DNA of 64,000 nucleotides from Nymphaea colorata (GCF_008831285.2 NC_045141.1:18720848-18784847); one strand, 5' to 3'; positions 37,721 through 50,765 are shown, numbered from the stretch's first letter. Notes: generated by a model from the letters alone, not told the origin. Translations and numbers: made by a program.

Positions 37721-40346
37721 ATACATAGCACCACTGCCTTTGTAGTCCTTTTGACGAGGGAAAAGTTGACGGCCGGTGGGTCTCCGGCTTGACCTGGCTA
37801 CCGTTGCCGGGGCCATTTGCTAACCATTTAAGCCGATCTGATCTAATCATGGATTCCACCAATTCACAATCGGTGTTTTAAAGATGGGTTTGTGAAGCCA
37901 ATTGGTTGGTAGGGTTGCTGATTTGGTCGATCAATTCATTAATCGATTTAGTTGACTCAATTAAAAACAAAAACTATTTTTTTCAGATAAATAAATAATT
38001 ACACAAAAGTAAAATATAGAAATAATTTTGTAATAAAACACATGGCAAGGAGGGACACTCTTTTTCATGCTCTTTATAATGTCAATTTTCTTTCTATATT
38101 TTTATATTTTGTTTGGCTTTTTTTAAAATAGAATTGAAATTCCACTTAAGCTTCCAATTTCAGGCAATCAAACTGGTTCTTAAGTTGCATACTTGAAGAA
38201 TGTAGAATGTAATGTCCTGGCTAGTATTGTTCGGAACAACTTAACAAGACGTTCAATGGAGTAGGAGTGGAACCGGCGGGCTGGTAGGGGCCTCCCCTCC
38301 ACTCTCCCCACTTCCTAACTTTTAAATATTTTTTAAATTTACATGTATTTTTTAATTTATTTATCTTAATTTTAAAAAAATATTTATCTTAATTTTTAAA
38401 AAATTATTTTAGCTTATGTTAAAATTTTGAAGCTATATTCGACTTAAAAAAAAAAAACTTGGCGCGCGTGAAAAGGATAAGAATGGCCCACCTCTTGTGC
38501 AAGGAGCGTCCTGTTTTGAATTTTTAGGAACGGAGACGAAGGACATGGTTTTTTTTTAAACACTGTGCACCTGCCCACGGTTTTCATGCACCAACTCACG
38601 GTCGACAGCAAAGCGCCCTCCAGGTACCTTTCGGAACAGTGTAATCGGCTACTCGACAATCCCAACCGGTGGGTCCGGTGGGCCGGCGCAGAAACTTTTT
38701 GGTTGGGGAATATTAATCGTTGAAAGCAACGTCAAGGTTAAAACTTTTTTTTTTTTTTTTCCTTTTCATTTCTATAGAAGGTGTTTGATTAAAAAAAGAT
38801 TGTGTTGGTAGAACACATGTTTCTTAGTAGAGACACAACGATCCTATTTGGATGATTGTTGATCGATTTATTCTGTTCACTTCATATTTGCAAGAAAGTC
38901 AGTTTCTTGAAAGTCTTGTTGAACTGTATATAAATTTGATTGTCAGGCTTCACGAAATGTCGAAATCTACAGTCGACAATCAAGCAGTGTGTTCAATCAT
39001 CAAGATGGTTGGGAGGATTTTTAACTCTTAAGATCAAAAGCTAAAAGATAAGATCAGATTCTTCTAAGCACCACAAAAGTTAGGCGTAACAATGATTCAT
39101 ATTTAAAAAACAAGAACACAACGGCTAACCGTAATTGGTTATTGACCTTAAACGCTAAGGATCAAGAGGCGCATTGAGTGGAAAAGATGGGAACTAAAAT
39201 TCGAAAGCAACAATGGGAGACTACTTTTAGAATATAATCCCATTACGTTGTCACCATTCTGCAAAAGATAGAATACTTGTGGCCACCACCATCACCTACA
39301 TGGAACAAGAGGTTGTTTGCGTTATATGCGACGAATATAGAAAAGAAGTAAATCTCACGCCAGCTGCCACAGAGACTGGATGGGGTTAGCGTGTTTGGTT
39401 ATCACCCAGATAAAGAAAAAGAAATCTGTGGACGCCCACTGCGGTGTAATTAATGAAACAGTTGGAGCTTTCATCTTTGCCTCGAGAGAAAAAGGGTTGG
39501 GATTTGAGATCGCATAGGCTGCAAGCAACTCAGTCGCAATCTGTGCCATAAATGGAAAAACATTGCTACAGGTGGAGGTGGGGCAGATACGATGGCCTCT
39601 CCTTGCCTGGAGCAGCAACCAGTACCCCCCACTTCAAAGGGATCAACCAAAGCTTTAATCACAGTTTGAATGCGTGTTCTTCCGGTAGATGGTAGCCTTT
39701 ACCGTCCTCATACATGGAATCCATGTTCCTGTCATCAGTGCTTTTCTCTGTGCGCCTATATAGATATATATAAACAATTTAACTGTTGAAACTACTCAAG
39801 CAATTCTACCATGAAGATTCTTAAGATAAAAAAGAACAGAAAAGCTGGGTTGTCCCAAATAATTGGTGTTAGGAACTAATCTGCACACATACACACGCAA
39901 TTTCAAGATCATAACCAAGCTAGTCGAAACACCTTATAATTCACAAACTGATTTTTAGGCCTTTAATTATGCAATTAGATCAGTATGTTTGCTTTCAGCG
40001 AGAAATAAGCTTACAGGGACACAGGTATATCAGGATAAAGCTCTTACCAGTGAGCTTTTTGATGGTTCTTTAACACGAGACCGACTGACAAGAACCATCT
40101 AGTATCGGCAAAGCACTGAACGTTTTGCCTTTTCTAGAGACTCAAATCCCCTGCCATAACGCAAATACATAATGATCCGACAACTACATCATTCAAGATG
40201 GCAGTTCACATATGCACATATTGCTCATCTTTACAAGTTTTTGACACCTCACAGTGCAAAAGTAGAGAGTATTTTTCCAGCCTTGAGTAATATACCACTG
40301 TTTCATATTCTGTACATGCTTATATAAAGCCTAAGAAATCTGCACA

Positions 40347-41126
40347 TCAGAAGAAGAAGAGGCAGAGGAGCGCAAAACAAGAGATGAAAACCAGTAACTT
40401 GTCCAAGCCTCTCCTTACCACTTGCTCCATCTCCCTCATCCTAGGGGTGCTCGGACCGCTCCCCATGAGATGATAAAGCTGACTGCTGCCATTGTAGTGG
40501 CCAACATGGCTGCTGCTATGACTAGACTGATAGAATCCTAGATCTGAGCTTCCCATCAACCAGGGAAACACAGCAACTGCTATCCCACCAACAGTTGGAT
40601 TTGTAATGCGTGTTGTGAAGTTCATGCCTGACAGATAGGAAGCATGAGCATAGGCATTCGGGTCCTGCCGATACTGGTGGTGGTGGTGGTGGTGATAGTT
40701 GTGATCTCCATGGTCATGGCGGTCGTGGTCGTCTCCCGTTGAATCTTGCTGCTGCGTGTCATGAGTCCACTTGGCAGGAGGCCTTCGAGGAATGCTCTGG
40801 TCATCGATGCGGGAGATGAGCGCTTTGCCCCTGCCATAAAGAGGGATCAACGCAGAGGTAGAGATGGCTGACTTGCAGACGGGGCACGGCTGAGCAGAGG
40901 GCTGGAGGTGGAGCCACTTGTAGATGCAGGGCCAGCAATAGAGATGGCCGCACAGGGTCACCACCGGCTCCTGCGCAAACTCCAGGCATATGTTGCAGTC
41001 GAACCCTGCGTCGGTTACCAGCGACGAGGAGGAGCCGAAGCTGCTTGAAAATCTCTTCTCAACAGTCTGAGCTTCTTCCCCCGTTTCAGCAGGACGCTGC
41101 CACACGGCGGCCGAGCTACCATCCAT
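40347..41126 (-). CDS. RMA-type RING E3 ubiquitin ligase, ER-anchored
   Basis: One uninterrupted coding exon of 259 residues. A C3HC4 RING finger uses Cys44, Cys47, Cys59, His61, Cys64, Cys67, Cys81 and Cys84 ([20 protein letters not shown]...CPVC) and is followed by the LIPLYGRGK element typical of RNF5/RMA proteins. The C terminus (about 240-259, [16 protein letters not shown]) is a membrane anchor. Known of the family: tail-anchored E3 ligases of the endoplasmic reticulum involved in protein quality control and, in plants, aquaporin turnover under drought. Odd: a histidine/aspartate-rich stretch in the middle ([18 protein letters not shown]) encoded by a CAC/CAT repeat. The ATG at 41126 lies 25 nt behind a good splice acceptor (TGTTCAG|GAAAG), so the 5' leader is probably split. 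Confidence 0.9.
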   Translation of the reverse strand: MDGSSAAVWQRPAETGEEAQTVEKRFSSSFGSSSSLVTDAGFDCNICLEFAQEPVVTLCGHLYCWPCIYKWLHLQPSAQPCPVCKSAISTSALIPLYGRGKALISRIDDQSIPRRPPAKWTHDTQQQDSTGDDHDRHDHGDHNYHHHHHHQYRQDPNAYAHASYLSGMNFTTRITNPTVGGIAVAVFPWLMGSSDLGFYQSSHSSSHVGHYNGSSQLYHLMGSGPSTPRMREMEQVVRRGLDKLLVFISCFALLCLFFF

Positions 41127-44100
41127 AACTCAAATGGGCTGCCCTTCTTTCCTGAACACCAGATTCCAAGGCAACAAGTATTTATAAGAACAAGAAGAGA
41201 AGATAGGCACCGAAGCCACCGACGTAATTATCTCAACACCATTCTTGTATGTGCAACTACAGATCATCATATAACAGGATGAAAAACCAGGGAAAAAAAA
41301 AAAAAGAAACTGGTCCCGGAAAGCCCAGTCTTAATGCAGGACAGGGACAATAAAAAAAAAACAACGAACGAAGATAATGTATCGGTCCCCACATGATTGG
41401 AGACCTGAAAGGCAAGCAGCCACGACAAATTCGTAGTCAGCAAACGGTATTTATCGTGACCGAGATTTAAGTTAGGTAAGATAAGTACTATAGCTGTCTG
41501 AAGCCACAAAAACTTGACATGAGAAAGGGAAAAAAGAAACCCCTTCTTTTTCAGCTTTTAAGAAACAAACAGACAAACTTTCTTTAATGGACACCTTCCA
41601 ACACGACACTGTGGTAGATGACTCGCTACATGCTTGCTTTGCTCCTCGCCAAAGACGTCAATCTCATCACCTGCAGATGAGAGAGAGAACACGTCTAATT
41701 TGTGGAATATACAAGCAACAGGACACCAAGTCTACTGTGCAGAGCAGATGCCCAAGGGCTCTAAAACGCAGCGTCTTGGACTCGCTTGAGAGTACACTAA
41801 CTAGAAACTCGCCGGGTTCACTTGGTGACTCGGAGATTTTTAACTTCATTTATCATATAAAAACATATTTATTTATCCATGGGTGTTTCTATGTGTAGTA
41901 AAATACATCTATACATAGAATGCAACTTTTAATGATATATTTGCTACAGAAACGATACTAGTGAATGCAAATGCATCCTTCTTATGTATCTTATACAAAT
42001 AATACACTTGAGCAGTCAAATAAACCTGCGAGTCGGCTCTTGTACGAAACTTGAATCTCATCAGGTCCACCTCACGATGACTCACACTTAGTTTTTATCG
42101 TTATTGACCAGGCGGGTGACAGAGTTATCCAAGCTGAGCACAGTTTTCAAGACTGCCAGACAGGGCCTAACGTGGATTTTGTTGAAGTTTCTCCTTTTTT
42201 GAAAAAAAGCCAAGGCACAATTAGAATTCACGGGCTATCGGGCTTTCCAGAAGACTGCCAGGCGGGGCCCTAACGTGGATTTTTATTCCTTTTTGTAGAA
42301 GTTTTTTTTCTCTAAATCAGGGGACAGTTAGAATTCAGCAGGCTATCGGGCTTTCCAATGTCCACAGAATGGTGATGGCATGCAATGGCTAGCTAAGCGC
42401 AGTTGGAAAAGATTAGGCCAGCACCTCTGGATTCACAATAATGAGTCTGGACTCTGTATCGGCAGCTGCCGGCACATAGATCCACCGCTTAAAAGGGGTA
42501 CAAGCGATTATGATTCAGGTTACACACCAAGCCCAACCTAACTGAATCTGATTTCAAATAGACCCTGATCGGGTTTGTAAAAAAAAAAAAATGTTCCACA
42601 CTCTGATTAGGTTTAAAACTGCATACTAAATCTGAATATGATTGCTGATTATACTATATTTTCCTTACCAAACAGGACCGCAAACAGATTGGTTTCTGCT
42701 TGGTAATCTAACAACAAGAGCAACAAAACCAAACAAAATACAAAAGAAAAAGACGAATAAGAGAGGTTGGTGGAGAAGAATGGGCTATGAGAAGATACAA
42801 AAAATAAAGAAAAAAGAATAGAGGATATGCATCACGTCACGATTCACGAGGGTTTTGCAATAATTGATCTGTGTTTGCTGAGCACAAGCAACGTCCACTA
42901 GTAGTAACTCAGAGTACAGCAGGGGAAAACAAATTGACCAACTACTAAGAACATAATTGTTATAAAATAATTTTGAAAGGTACAGAACCGATAGGTGGGT
43001 AAGAGGGTTTGGAATAGAATACCATGGGGAATGGATGCGAGGAACCTCCATCGTACAATATGGGAAAAGATAGAGAAATTCAAGGAGGAAATTTTTGTTG
43101 GGTACCCAAAATTTTTGCAATTTCCAAGAAGTGCATCAGGAACAGAATGCAGCAATCGAAGAAAATAAGTGAATAAACAAAGTTCTTTTCTACTCTAACA
43201 ACTTTTTCCTAGTTAATGGCCGTGGGCCATTTAAGAGACAAGTGTCCTACTGCATCATTACAAGAAGAAAGGGAAAGGAGAATGTGAAGATGCTCGCTCT
43301 CTCAAGGCGCGTTCGAAAAACCAAAATTTCAATCTGTTGATGATGAGTGGTTGCCTTTACCACTTCGAAATCATGCCTTTTTTTTTTTAAATCTTAATTT
43401 ATGTGACAGGGATTGCTTCCTTTGAATCCGATTCCTACTGATCTTGCAGGAGGAGTTTTAATCAGTTAAAAACAAAAGGAAAAATCAGAGAAGGCCCTAG
43501 GAAGCGTCTTTCATCTTAGAGAGAGAGAGAAAGAGAAAGAGGCAGTCGTGGCAGGCTTATCAGAAAGTCGGCAACGACAGCTTTCCAACCACTCATCGAC
43601 ATTGGAAGGGCGACTGGAAGTCGGCAGAGGGCCTGACAGTCCCCGCCCTCTCCTGTGGCTGTCCAAGTTCCAACACCTATCTGATGCCCATCCAACAAAT
43701 ATGTTGATGAACAGACATTGAGAGAAAGATAGAGAAAACGAACATCAGACGCAATGTAAATTGTGAGCACATGAAAGTGGAACTTCATCAGATTGACAAC
43801 GCACTGGTAGAATTCATGTATGCACTAATTCTCTTTAATATCTCATGTTTCTGTTATTATTTATCGATCACAATTATTTTTCAACTTGACAAAAACTTAA
43901 AAACTACTGTTCGTTTCATTTACCTAACTTCTAATCGAACACACTGACCGAACACACCGATCGACTTTTTGTATAGAATTTCATTCTGAATAGACAATGT
44001 TATGTTGGTAATTCGATCTTCTGCAGTTGTTTCAGAATATCGAAAGCATTAAGGAGTTACATGTCCTTGTGTAATTGTTTATAACAGTTCAGTTCGATCG

Positions 44101-45446
44101 TTCATACTTTCTCTCTAATTTTCAATGTTTTGAACTCTATTTCCTGAATGATTCAGATTGCCTCGAGAATTTTTAGGTGAGTTCAAAGAAGAACATGAAC
44201 CACCTTAGGTAGAGGCAGTGGTAAAACTTCTGTGTGTTGCTTCGACCTCAAGTTCAAGTTTTAAACCTATAATTGGCCTTAAAACACACCCTCCTGCTGC
44301 CCTGCACCAACTCCTTTAATCTGCTACTTTTTTTATATGTTTCAGAAACATTTCTACTTTTTTTTTCTGTGCCTCATTCAATAAGTAGTATCCACCAAAT
44401 AACTTGCAAAGAATTTCACTCGCTTGGCATGATCAACTGAACGCATGGCGAAACATCAACAAGTACTATATATTGCACCAAAGATCCATAATGAAAACCA
44501 GGAAGTAGAAAAACAAAGCCGAGTCATATAGAGATCTTAATCCCAAAAGGATCAAGCTAAGCTTCTGCCGTCGCTCCAAATGGGGAAACACCAGAAGAAA
44601 AGGGATGTTTCGGGATAAAAAAATAAAAAGTTTGAGGGAAAAAGGTAACACAGCAGAGGGGACGAGAATGAGGGGAATTTAAGAACGGATGCGGTGCGAC
44701 AAAAGCTGCAAAGTGGGGACAAAACAGAGAGTTCCAAGAACAAACCATGGCGGGGTTCAGATTCTCAGACAGATCATAAGAGAGGAAGAGGGGAATGAGG
44801 AGGATCCTGCCAATGGAAGAACACCAAAAAAATCATTCAATTCATTGAAAAGCAAAAAGTGTCCCGGACAACAAAAATGATCCATTAGATTTTTCACCTC
44901 CCGGCCGGCCACGGCTGAGGCGTGCCCAAATTGGAAGAGATGAAATCGTGAAGGCGAAACGTTTCACGAGAGAAGGAAGCGGTGTGTAAGGAGCCAGAAA
45001 AGGAGAAGGAGGCATCCGGCATCTTTGAGAGAAAGGGAATCGGGAAAGAGCACAACGAGGAAAGGGGTTCCCCTTCAGCCATGCTTTCTCTCAGACAGAC
45101 AAAAAGGGGTTGTTGGAGGGGGGATGTGGTTGGGTGTGAAGATGAGATGATCATACACACAGGGAATATCAGAAACAAGAAAAGGAGACGATCGAGAGGA
45201 GACTTTCATCGACGACTTTGGCTTTTTATGCATAAAACGAAGAAGAAATCTTCGTTGATTATCGTACAAAAGCATAACATAGAGAGAGATTCAACTTAGA
45301 ATGAGAAACGAGAGGAAAAGAAGAGCGTGGTGGGGAGAAAACATTGTTTCACGAGCTTTCAGTTTTGCCCATTGATCAAGGAACAAAAACACCAACCACC
45401 AAAGGAAAACAGAGCAAAAGGGAGAAGAAGAGGCAGAAAGCTCACC
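41127..45446 (-). other. probable 4.3 kb intron in the 5' leader of the RMA-type gene
   Basis: On the minus strand a strong donor CACAG|GTGAGC (exon end 45446, intron from 45445) and an acceptor TTCTGGTGTTCAG|G (exon start 41151) frame a 4.3 kb segment without coding exons, with a TATA motif upstream of the donor exon. The intron contains a 102-bp tandem duplication and several purine/pyrimidine-rich stretches. The link between leader exon and coding exon is inferred and not proven by sequence. Confidence 0.45.
42149..42356. repeat. 102-bp tandem duplication
   Basis: Two copies begin AAGACTGCCAGRCRGGGCC at 42149 and 42251 and both end GGCTATCGGGCTTTCCA. They differ by small indels. Confidence 0.85.
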
Positions 45447-45640
45447 TGTGCGGGACGATTCGATGGCAGATGACGACGGAGAAACACGTTCTTTCGCCGA
45501 CGGCTAGGTGATCGGCCGTTCCTCCACAAACAGAGCGTGAGAGAGATAAGAGAAGGAAAACGGAAACGAGGGCAAGTTCAGAGGCCGCGCGCAAAAACGG
45601 AGGGATTGTTTCTGGGGATCGATTCGCGGAAGCATTTTAC

Positions 45641-45653
45641 CCCCTATTTATGG
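45641..45653 (-). promoter_or_regulatory. TATA box, probably of the RMA-type gene leader
   Basis: On the minus strand CCATAAATAGGGG is followed after about 30 bp by a purine/pyrimidine-mixed leader that ends at the donor CACAG|GTGAGC. A GA tract lies next to it on the upstream side. Transcription start would be near 45610. Confidence 0.4.
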
Positions 45654-47538
45654 AAAAAGAGAGAGAGAGAGAGAGGGTACTGAATGAGGCGCCTTTGTCA
45701 TCACCAGCGTGCAATATGGAGCCGCAAAGGGTACACGTACCACCTTTAGTTGCAGAAAAAGCTTGAGATTTCACCTATGAATTTTCCTGCCTCTTTTACA
45801 GAAGAACTAAGCTTTCAGATGTGGATTTTACAGCCATAAACCTATGAATTTTACCACCCAATGAGCTTCTTTAAATGCACGAAAAAGATTTTATAAAGAT
45901 CACAAGCTTTCATGATCTGCAATTTTTAAGACTTGGTAGATTGTATAATCTTATCTACACATGCCAATAAACTGATTTGACAGGGAACTTATGAAAGTTG
46001 AACAGTGGAAGTCACATATTTAAGATTAAAGAAACTTTTGAGATTTAAAATGCGATTCAAAGGCACATTTTTCGATGGCGATGAGCAAACTGTGGATTTG
46101 AGACTGTGGATTTAAGATTCCTATAAGACCTGTGGGTTTATGCGAATAGTGGATTTAACATTCCTATGACAGCTTCTGACCTGTGGATTTTAAGTACCAA
46201 GTACTGGGGCTCCACTTGAAGGTTAACAAATTCATTGTGTTAATCCTCGCATTTTTTCAACGTAAAATTTTGATGTGTGATCTACAAATAAAAAATTTTA
46301 CATCTTATATAAGATTCTAAAACCCCATTTGACCTTTTTTATTCAAGATTAGAGGTAATGAAACATCAGCTAAGCCCACATTAATCCCCTTCACCATGAG
46401 TTGATAAAAGATTCCAATGGATTTAAAAACCGTGGAATTTAAACCAAACACCTCACTTCCGGTTATAGATCCACAGTTTTTTTTTTTTTTTTTTTGTACA
46501 AGACAACTGAAAACCATGATCGGAAATCCATTGTTTGTTTAAACAACAGATATCTATTGCAAATCTCTGAGTAGGTTGCGTTTAAATAAATGTTAGCTCA
46601 AGTATTACTTCCTAACTCTAACCATACCAATATTGATTTTCTAAAACTATAGCACTAAAAAGCATTAAGCACCATAATTTGACACGCAGATTACACTAAT
46701 GTATGTTCATTAATCCTTGAATCCATGTGTAATTTGATTTTCACGTTCATTTTTCGTGAACGTGTAGATTTGCATTTAAGATTTGTAAAAGCGTCTAGAA
46801 TTCCGACAATTTTGACGGAAGAATCCAAGTTTGACAGATGTGGACAACACCAACGGACTCAACGTTAAATGGAGCAGGTGGAATATTGATTAGGGCTTAT
46901 CTTATCCGTGGTCCAAGCTCCCGTAATTAACGGCCGACTTTAAAATGAGTGGACGATAAATTGATGGTAGCTTGCAAGATTCAGTTTATCATCTAAAATC
47001 CTCGGTAAAAAATATCTCTGTTTTTTTTTTCACCGTGCACCTTGTGTAGATACTTGGATAAACTTACGGCTACTTTTTTCAACTCAAGTAGAGTCGACCA
47101 AACTTTTGCAGTTTTTATAAAAGTAAGTAAAGCTCATAGGAATAAAACTACCCACAATATGTCATCCATCCATTATTTCGGAGATATTTTTTACCTTGTT
47201 GTCAGTGTACCTGACATATTTTGCCATTTTCTTTTGTGTGTCATGATCTCTATCCAACTAATAACTGTGAGAGTTGGTTAAATAGTGGTAACCAACCATT
47301 TTCCCAAGTTAGTGTTTGTGAGTATCTCACTTTTTACTAAATATTTCAATGGTCAATATTGAACGTTCAAACAAGATAAAGATAAAAGATAAAGATGAGA
47401 AAACATCGTTTCCTGTGGGCATCTTTGAGATTCGAGGGAATCTTAAATCCGTGCTTCCAATGTTTTATTTAATGTCCGTACTTTTATTCTGTATTTTTGT
47501 TTGTGGGTAGGGGGGTGGGCAGATGGGGGGCTTGTGTT

Positions 47539-47940
47539 GGACCTCAAATCCACGGTCTTGAGCTCCGTCGGATCACCACAAACAGCGGCAAAGCAAAGGG
47601 TCGGACCTCAAATCCACGGTCATGAAATCCGTAGGATCACTACAAACACGGGCAAAGCAAGCGGTCGGACCTCAAATCCATGGTCATGAAATCCGTAGGA
47701 ACACCACAAACAGGGGCAAAGCAAGGGGTCGGACCTCAAACCCATGGTCATGAGAACCTTGGTGATAAGGGATCATTATAAACAGGGGCAGAGCAAAGGG
47801 GTCAGACCTCAAATCCACGGCCTTGAGATCCTTGGTGTTCAGGGATCATCACAAGAGGGGAAAAGTAAGGGGTCGGACCTCAAATCCACGGTCTTGAGAT
47901 CCTTGGTGATAAGGAATCATCGTAAACAGGGGCATAGCAA
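47539..47940. repeat. 64-73 bp minisatellite, six units
   Basis: Units begin GGACCTCAAATCCACGGTC at 47539, 47603, 47667, 47731, 47804 and 47874 (spacing 64, 64, 64, 73, 70). Each contains ATCACCACAAACAGGGGC and AAAGCAAGGGGTC. The open reading frames running through it are by-products of the repeat. Confidence 0.9.
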
Positions 47941-47944
47941 TGAC

Positions 47945-48519
47945 CCAAACCGGCTGCACACGAGTCAAGTCGAGCCTAAGTGTGGCCAGCTCGAGCTTGG
48001 CTCAAACTCGAGTCGAGCTCCTTATAGCAAGTTCGAGCTCAACTCGACTACACAAAATTGAGCTCGGCTCAAACTCGAGTCGAGCTCCTTATAACAACCT
48101 CGAGCTCGACTCGACTACACAAAAACGTGCTCGGCTCAAACTCGAGTTGAGCTCCTTATAGCAAGCTCAAACTCTTAACTCGTTTCACCCATTTAACTTA
48201 TTTAGGTGTTAACTCATTTAGCATTAACTTGTTTAACTCATTTAACTAGTGTAACTTGTGAAAACTTGTTTTTACCCTAAAAGTTAAAACCGGTGATTCG
48301 ATGAACCGGTTTTGGCAATATTATATAGAGTACCATTTGCGAATCGAGTCGAGAATAAAGGAGTTGAGTTCCAGAAACTCAAGCCTCGACTTGTTTACCG
48401 TTTCAAGTATCTTTGTAACTTTGAACTCGACTCATTTATAAATGCGTCAAGCACGAGCCCAATTTTTTCAGACGAGTTTGAGTCGAGCCCGAGTTGGCTC
48501 GGCACATTGTGCAGCCCTA
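47945..48519. mobile_element. AGCTCGA-rich element with GGCTGCACA inverted ends
   Basis: The left end GGCTGCACACGAGTC and the right end ACATTGTGCAGCC are inverted relatives. Inside, a 67-bp unit containing AACTCGAGTCGAGCTCCTTA repeats at 48005, 48072 and 48139. Minisatellite words resume just after the right end (GTGATATAGGATCACCAC), so the element sits inside the array, with loss of part of a unit. No coding capacity; superfamily unknown. Confidence 0.55.
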
Positions 48520-49514
48520 GTGATATAGGATCACCACAAACATGGGCACCACAAAGGGTGTTGATGGGTGCCATGAGCCCCTTTCAGAATTTGGGGGAAA
48601 GAACAATTGTTATAATTTTTCAAAAATTCAATTTGGCCCCTATAAAAATTTTGAAAAACTATTGCGATCCGTACAAATTTTGAAAAATACAGTTCAACCA
48701 CTCCCAGACTCCATCCGTAACGGCAAACCTGCCCTAAGGAGTGGGAATCTAGCTTTCATTTATCATTATATAGCCAAAACTTACAAACGAACTATTGATT
48801 TTTTTTTTTTACTGTTTTTTTTTTTATGCAAATTCAGCACCAGCAAACGTCTCCTTCTTCCCCGCAGCTTCAAGCGGAACGAGCAAAGGGACTTTCCTCG
48901 AAGAAACACACCAATACTTAACATGGCAAATTAAATATCATTTCGTTGACTAGATTATATATGCCAATGTCTTTAACACATAAACAAATCAAAATAATGG
49001 CAATTCATGATTCAAAACTCTATAGGTTCTCAACATTGTAAAGAATGAAAAAGTCAAATTATAGGAATGTTTGGCACTCGTAAGATATTGTTGTTGTCCA
49101 GTGATTCTGATTTAAAATTTGAGATAGATTTATGAAACACTATGTTACAGGGAGTTCAATGACTCTTCTCCAATTTCTAGGGCAGTTTCATTGAACAATA
49201 ACAACTTGCTATTTACACCAAATAACTTTAAATAACATGATTTTTTCATCCAAAAGTCGGATTTAATCTATCAATATTAGTGATAAAGGATGAAAGTTGA
49301 AACGCTTCTCTTAGTATGTGTGTGGATGTGGCTTTTCCACGCATATTATGAGCAAACGTTTGCTTTCAAACTATGCCCACAAATTTTCCATCATCAACAT
49401 TGACCTAATCAAAGCATTGACCAGTATTATCATATCATCTCAGAATTTCTTAACATATACATAATTTTTTTCTTTTGTTTAGTAATTGGCCGCTTGGATC
49501 ACTATTTTTAAATA

Positions 49515-49761
49515 AGGGGGCGTTTGATGGAAAAAAAAAAAAGATTTACACGGAGTACTTCGTTGGTGAAACTTATCTTATCAGATTGGTAATCTTTTCC
49601 TAATTTTCTTGTCCCCACAAAAATATCTTTTCCTCACTTTTCTTAAAAACTTTCAACCACCATATACATGACCTTTTCCTATTCTTTCTTAAAAGCTTTC
49701 AATCACCATACACACGAAAAGGTTTTTTTTTTTGCCTTTTCCACCCCATCAAACACCCACC
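49515..49761. mobile_element. MITE-like element with GTTTGATGG ends
   Basis: The left end GGGGGCGTTTGATGG and the reverse complement of the right end GTGGGTGTTTGATGG match at thirteen of fifteen positions. The interior is AT-rich with two related 'cttttcctaattttcttg / ccttttcctattctttctt' blocks. Target-site duplication not resolved. The ends resemble those of the element at 54305-55119. Confidence 0.5.
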
Positions 49762-50393
49762 TTTTTTAGAAACAAATGAAAAAAAAGTGACATTTATTAT
49801 GGAACTTTGCTCTTCCAAAGAGTTTTTATACGACAAAAAATCGGCGATACTGATTTCTACGGGAAGAGAAAATTCAAGAAGAAAGTGACTGGCTGATTTA
49901 AACTGCTAACCAAAAGCTTTGACGGATTCAGAATAGCAACAAGAATTATTGCAGGTTGCGTCCGATGAAAGGGACCCATCGAATTAAAAGCAGAAGATAA
50001 GGACGACGAGCAAAGATGACGATGAAAATGGCCGTGGTCGAGAATATATGCCCGCTTTCCATCATCAAAACCGATAAACGCATTGGAAGTGGGCTTGCGT
50101 TCAATCCGTTTGCATCCCGAATGAATATCCGGTCAACTAAAAGTTTTAAATTATCAAATTTTTAGATAAAAATCGAACTGAAAGGTGATAATAAGTTATA
50201 TGGCTGATAATTTCCCATATATATTAAAAAAAACTTCCAAGACTCTTCCATCGAGGTCTCTTAACCAAGTCAGGGCACGTTTGTTCTGAAATCTCCCGTC
50301 CTTGGTAATTCAAGTGTTGCATATACCACTATTTACAATATAAATGAGTAGCACCCATAAGAATCGAACCGAGAATGAGTCATTCAGACCAAC

Positions 50394-50765
50394 CAAGTCG
50401 AGCTCGAGTTGGGTCATCTCAAGCTCGACTCGACTCAAAAAACTTGAGCTTGAATTTGACTCGAACTTGAGTCGAGCTCAATAGAACAAGCTCAAGCTCA
50501 TGTCGATGATACAACATCGAGTCATTTAACTTGTTTATATTAAGCATGTCTCATTCCTTTTAACTTGATTAACTTGTATAACTCGATTAACTCATTTAAT
50601 TATTTCTTCATTCATTGTGCAGTCGAGTTCTTACAGCTCGAACTCAACCCATTTAACATTTCAAGCATACATTTGAACTCGAACTTGACTCGTTCAGTTC
50701 GAATCAAGTTTTAAGGAACGAGTTTGAATCGAGCTCGAGCTTGCTCAACTCGTTGTGCAACCTTA
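50394..50765. repeat. AGCTCGA-family repeat copy
   Basis: Dense 'gagctcgagttgg / gactcgaacttgagtcgagctc' words, ending in CTCGTTGTGCAACCTTA, which resembles the right end of the copy at 47945-48519. The left end lacks the GGCTGCACA word and is probably decayed. Confidence 0.5.

Larger units (their letters stand above)
33600..40346. other. intergenic region between K/E gene and RMA-type ligase
   Basis: The left edge must hold the promoter of the K/E-rich gene; a purine-rich leader follows the ATG upstream. 34.0-36.3 kb is AT-rich without features. 36.55-37.75 kb consists of local tandem duplications (separate entries). 38.2-40.3 kb shows AT-rich unique-looking sequence with a poly-T run near 38747 and no recognisable gene; the region just right of 40.2 kb is probably the 3' UTR of the ligase gene. 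Confidence 0.55.

Noticed and set aside
44190..44270. Possible third SINE head
   Set aside because: Both box motifs match the polymerase III consensus too poorly.
47501..48161. Open frames with repeated 'RPQIHG' phrases
   Set aside because: Created by the minisatellite; no protein family.
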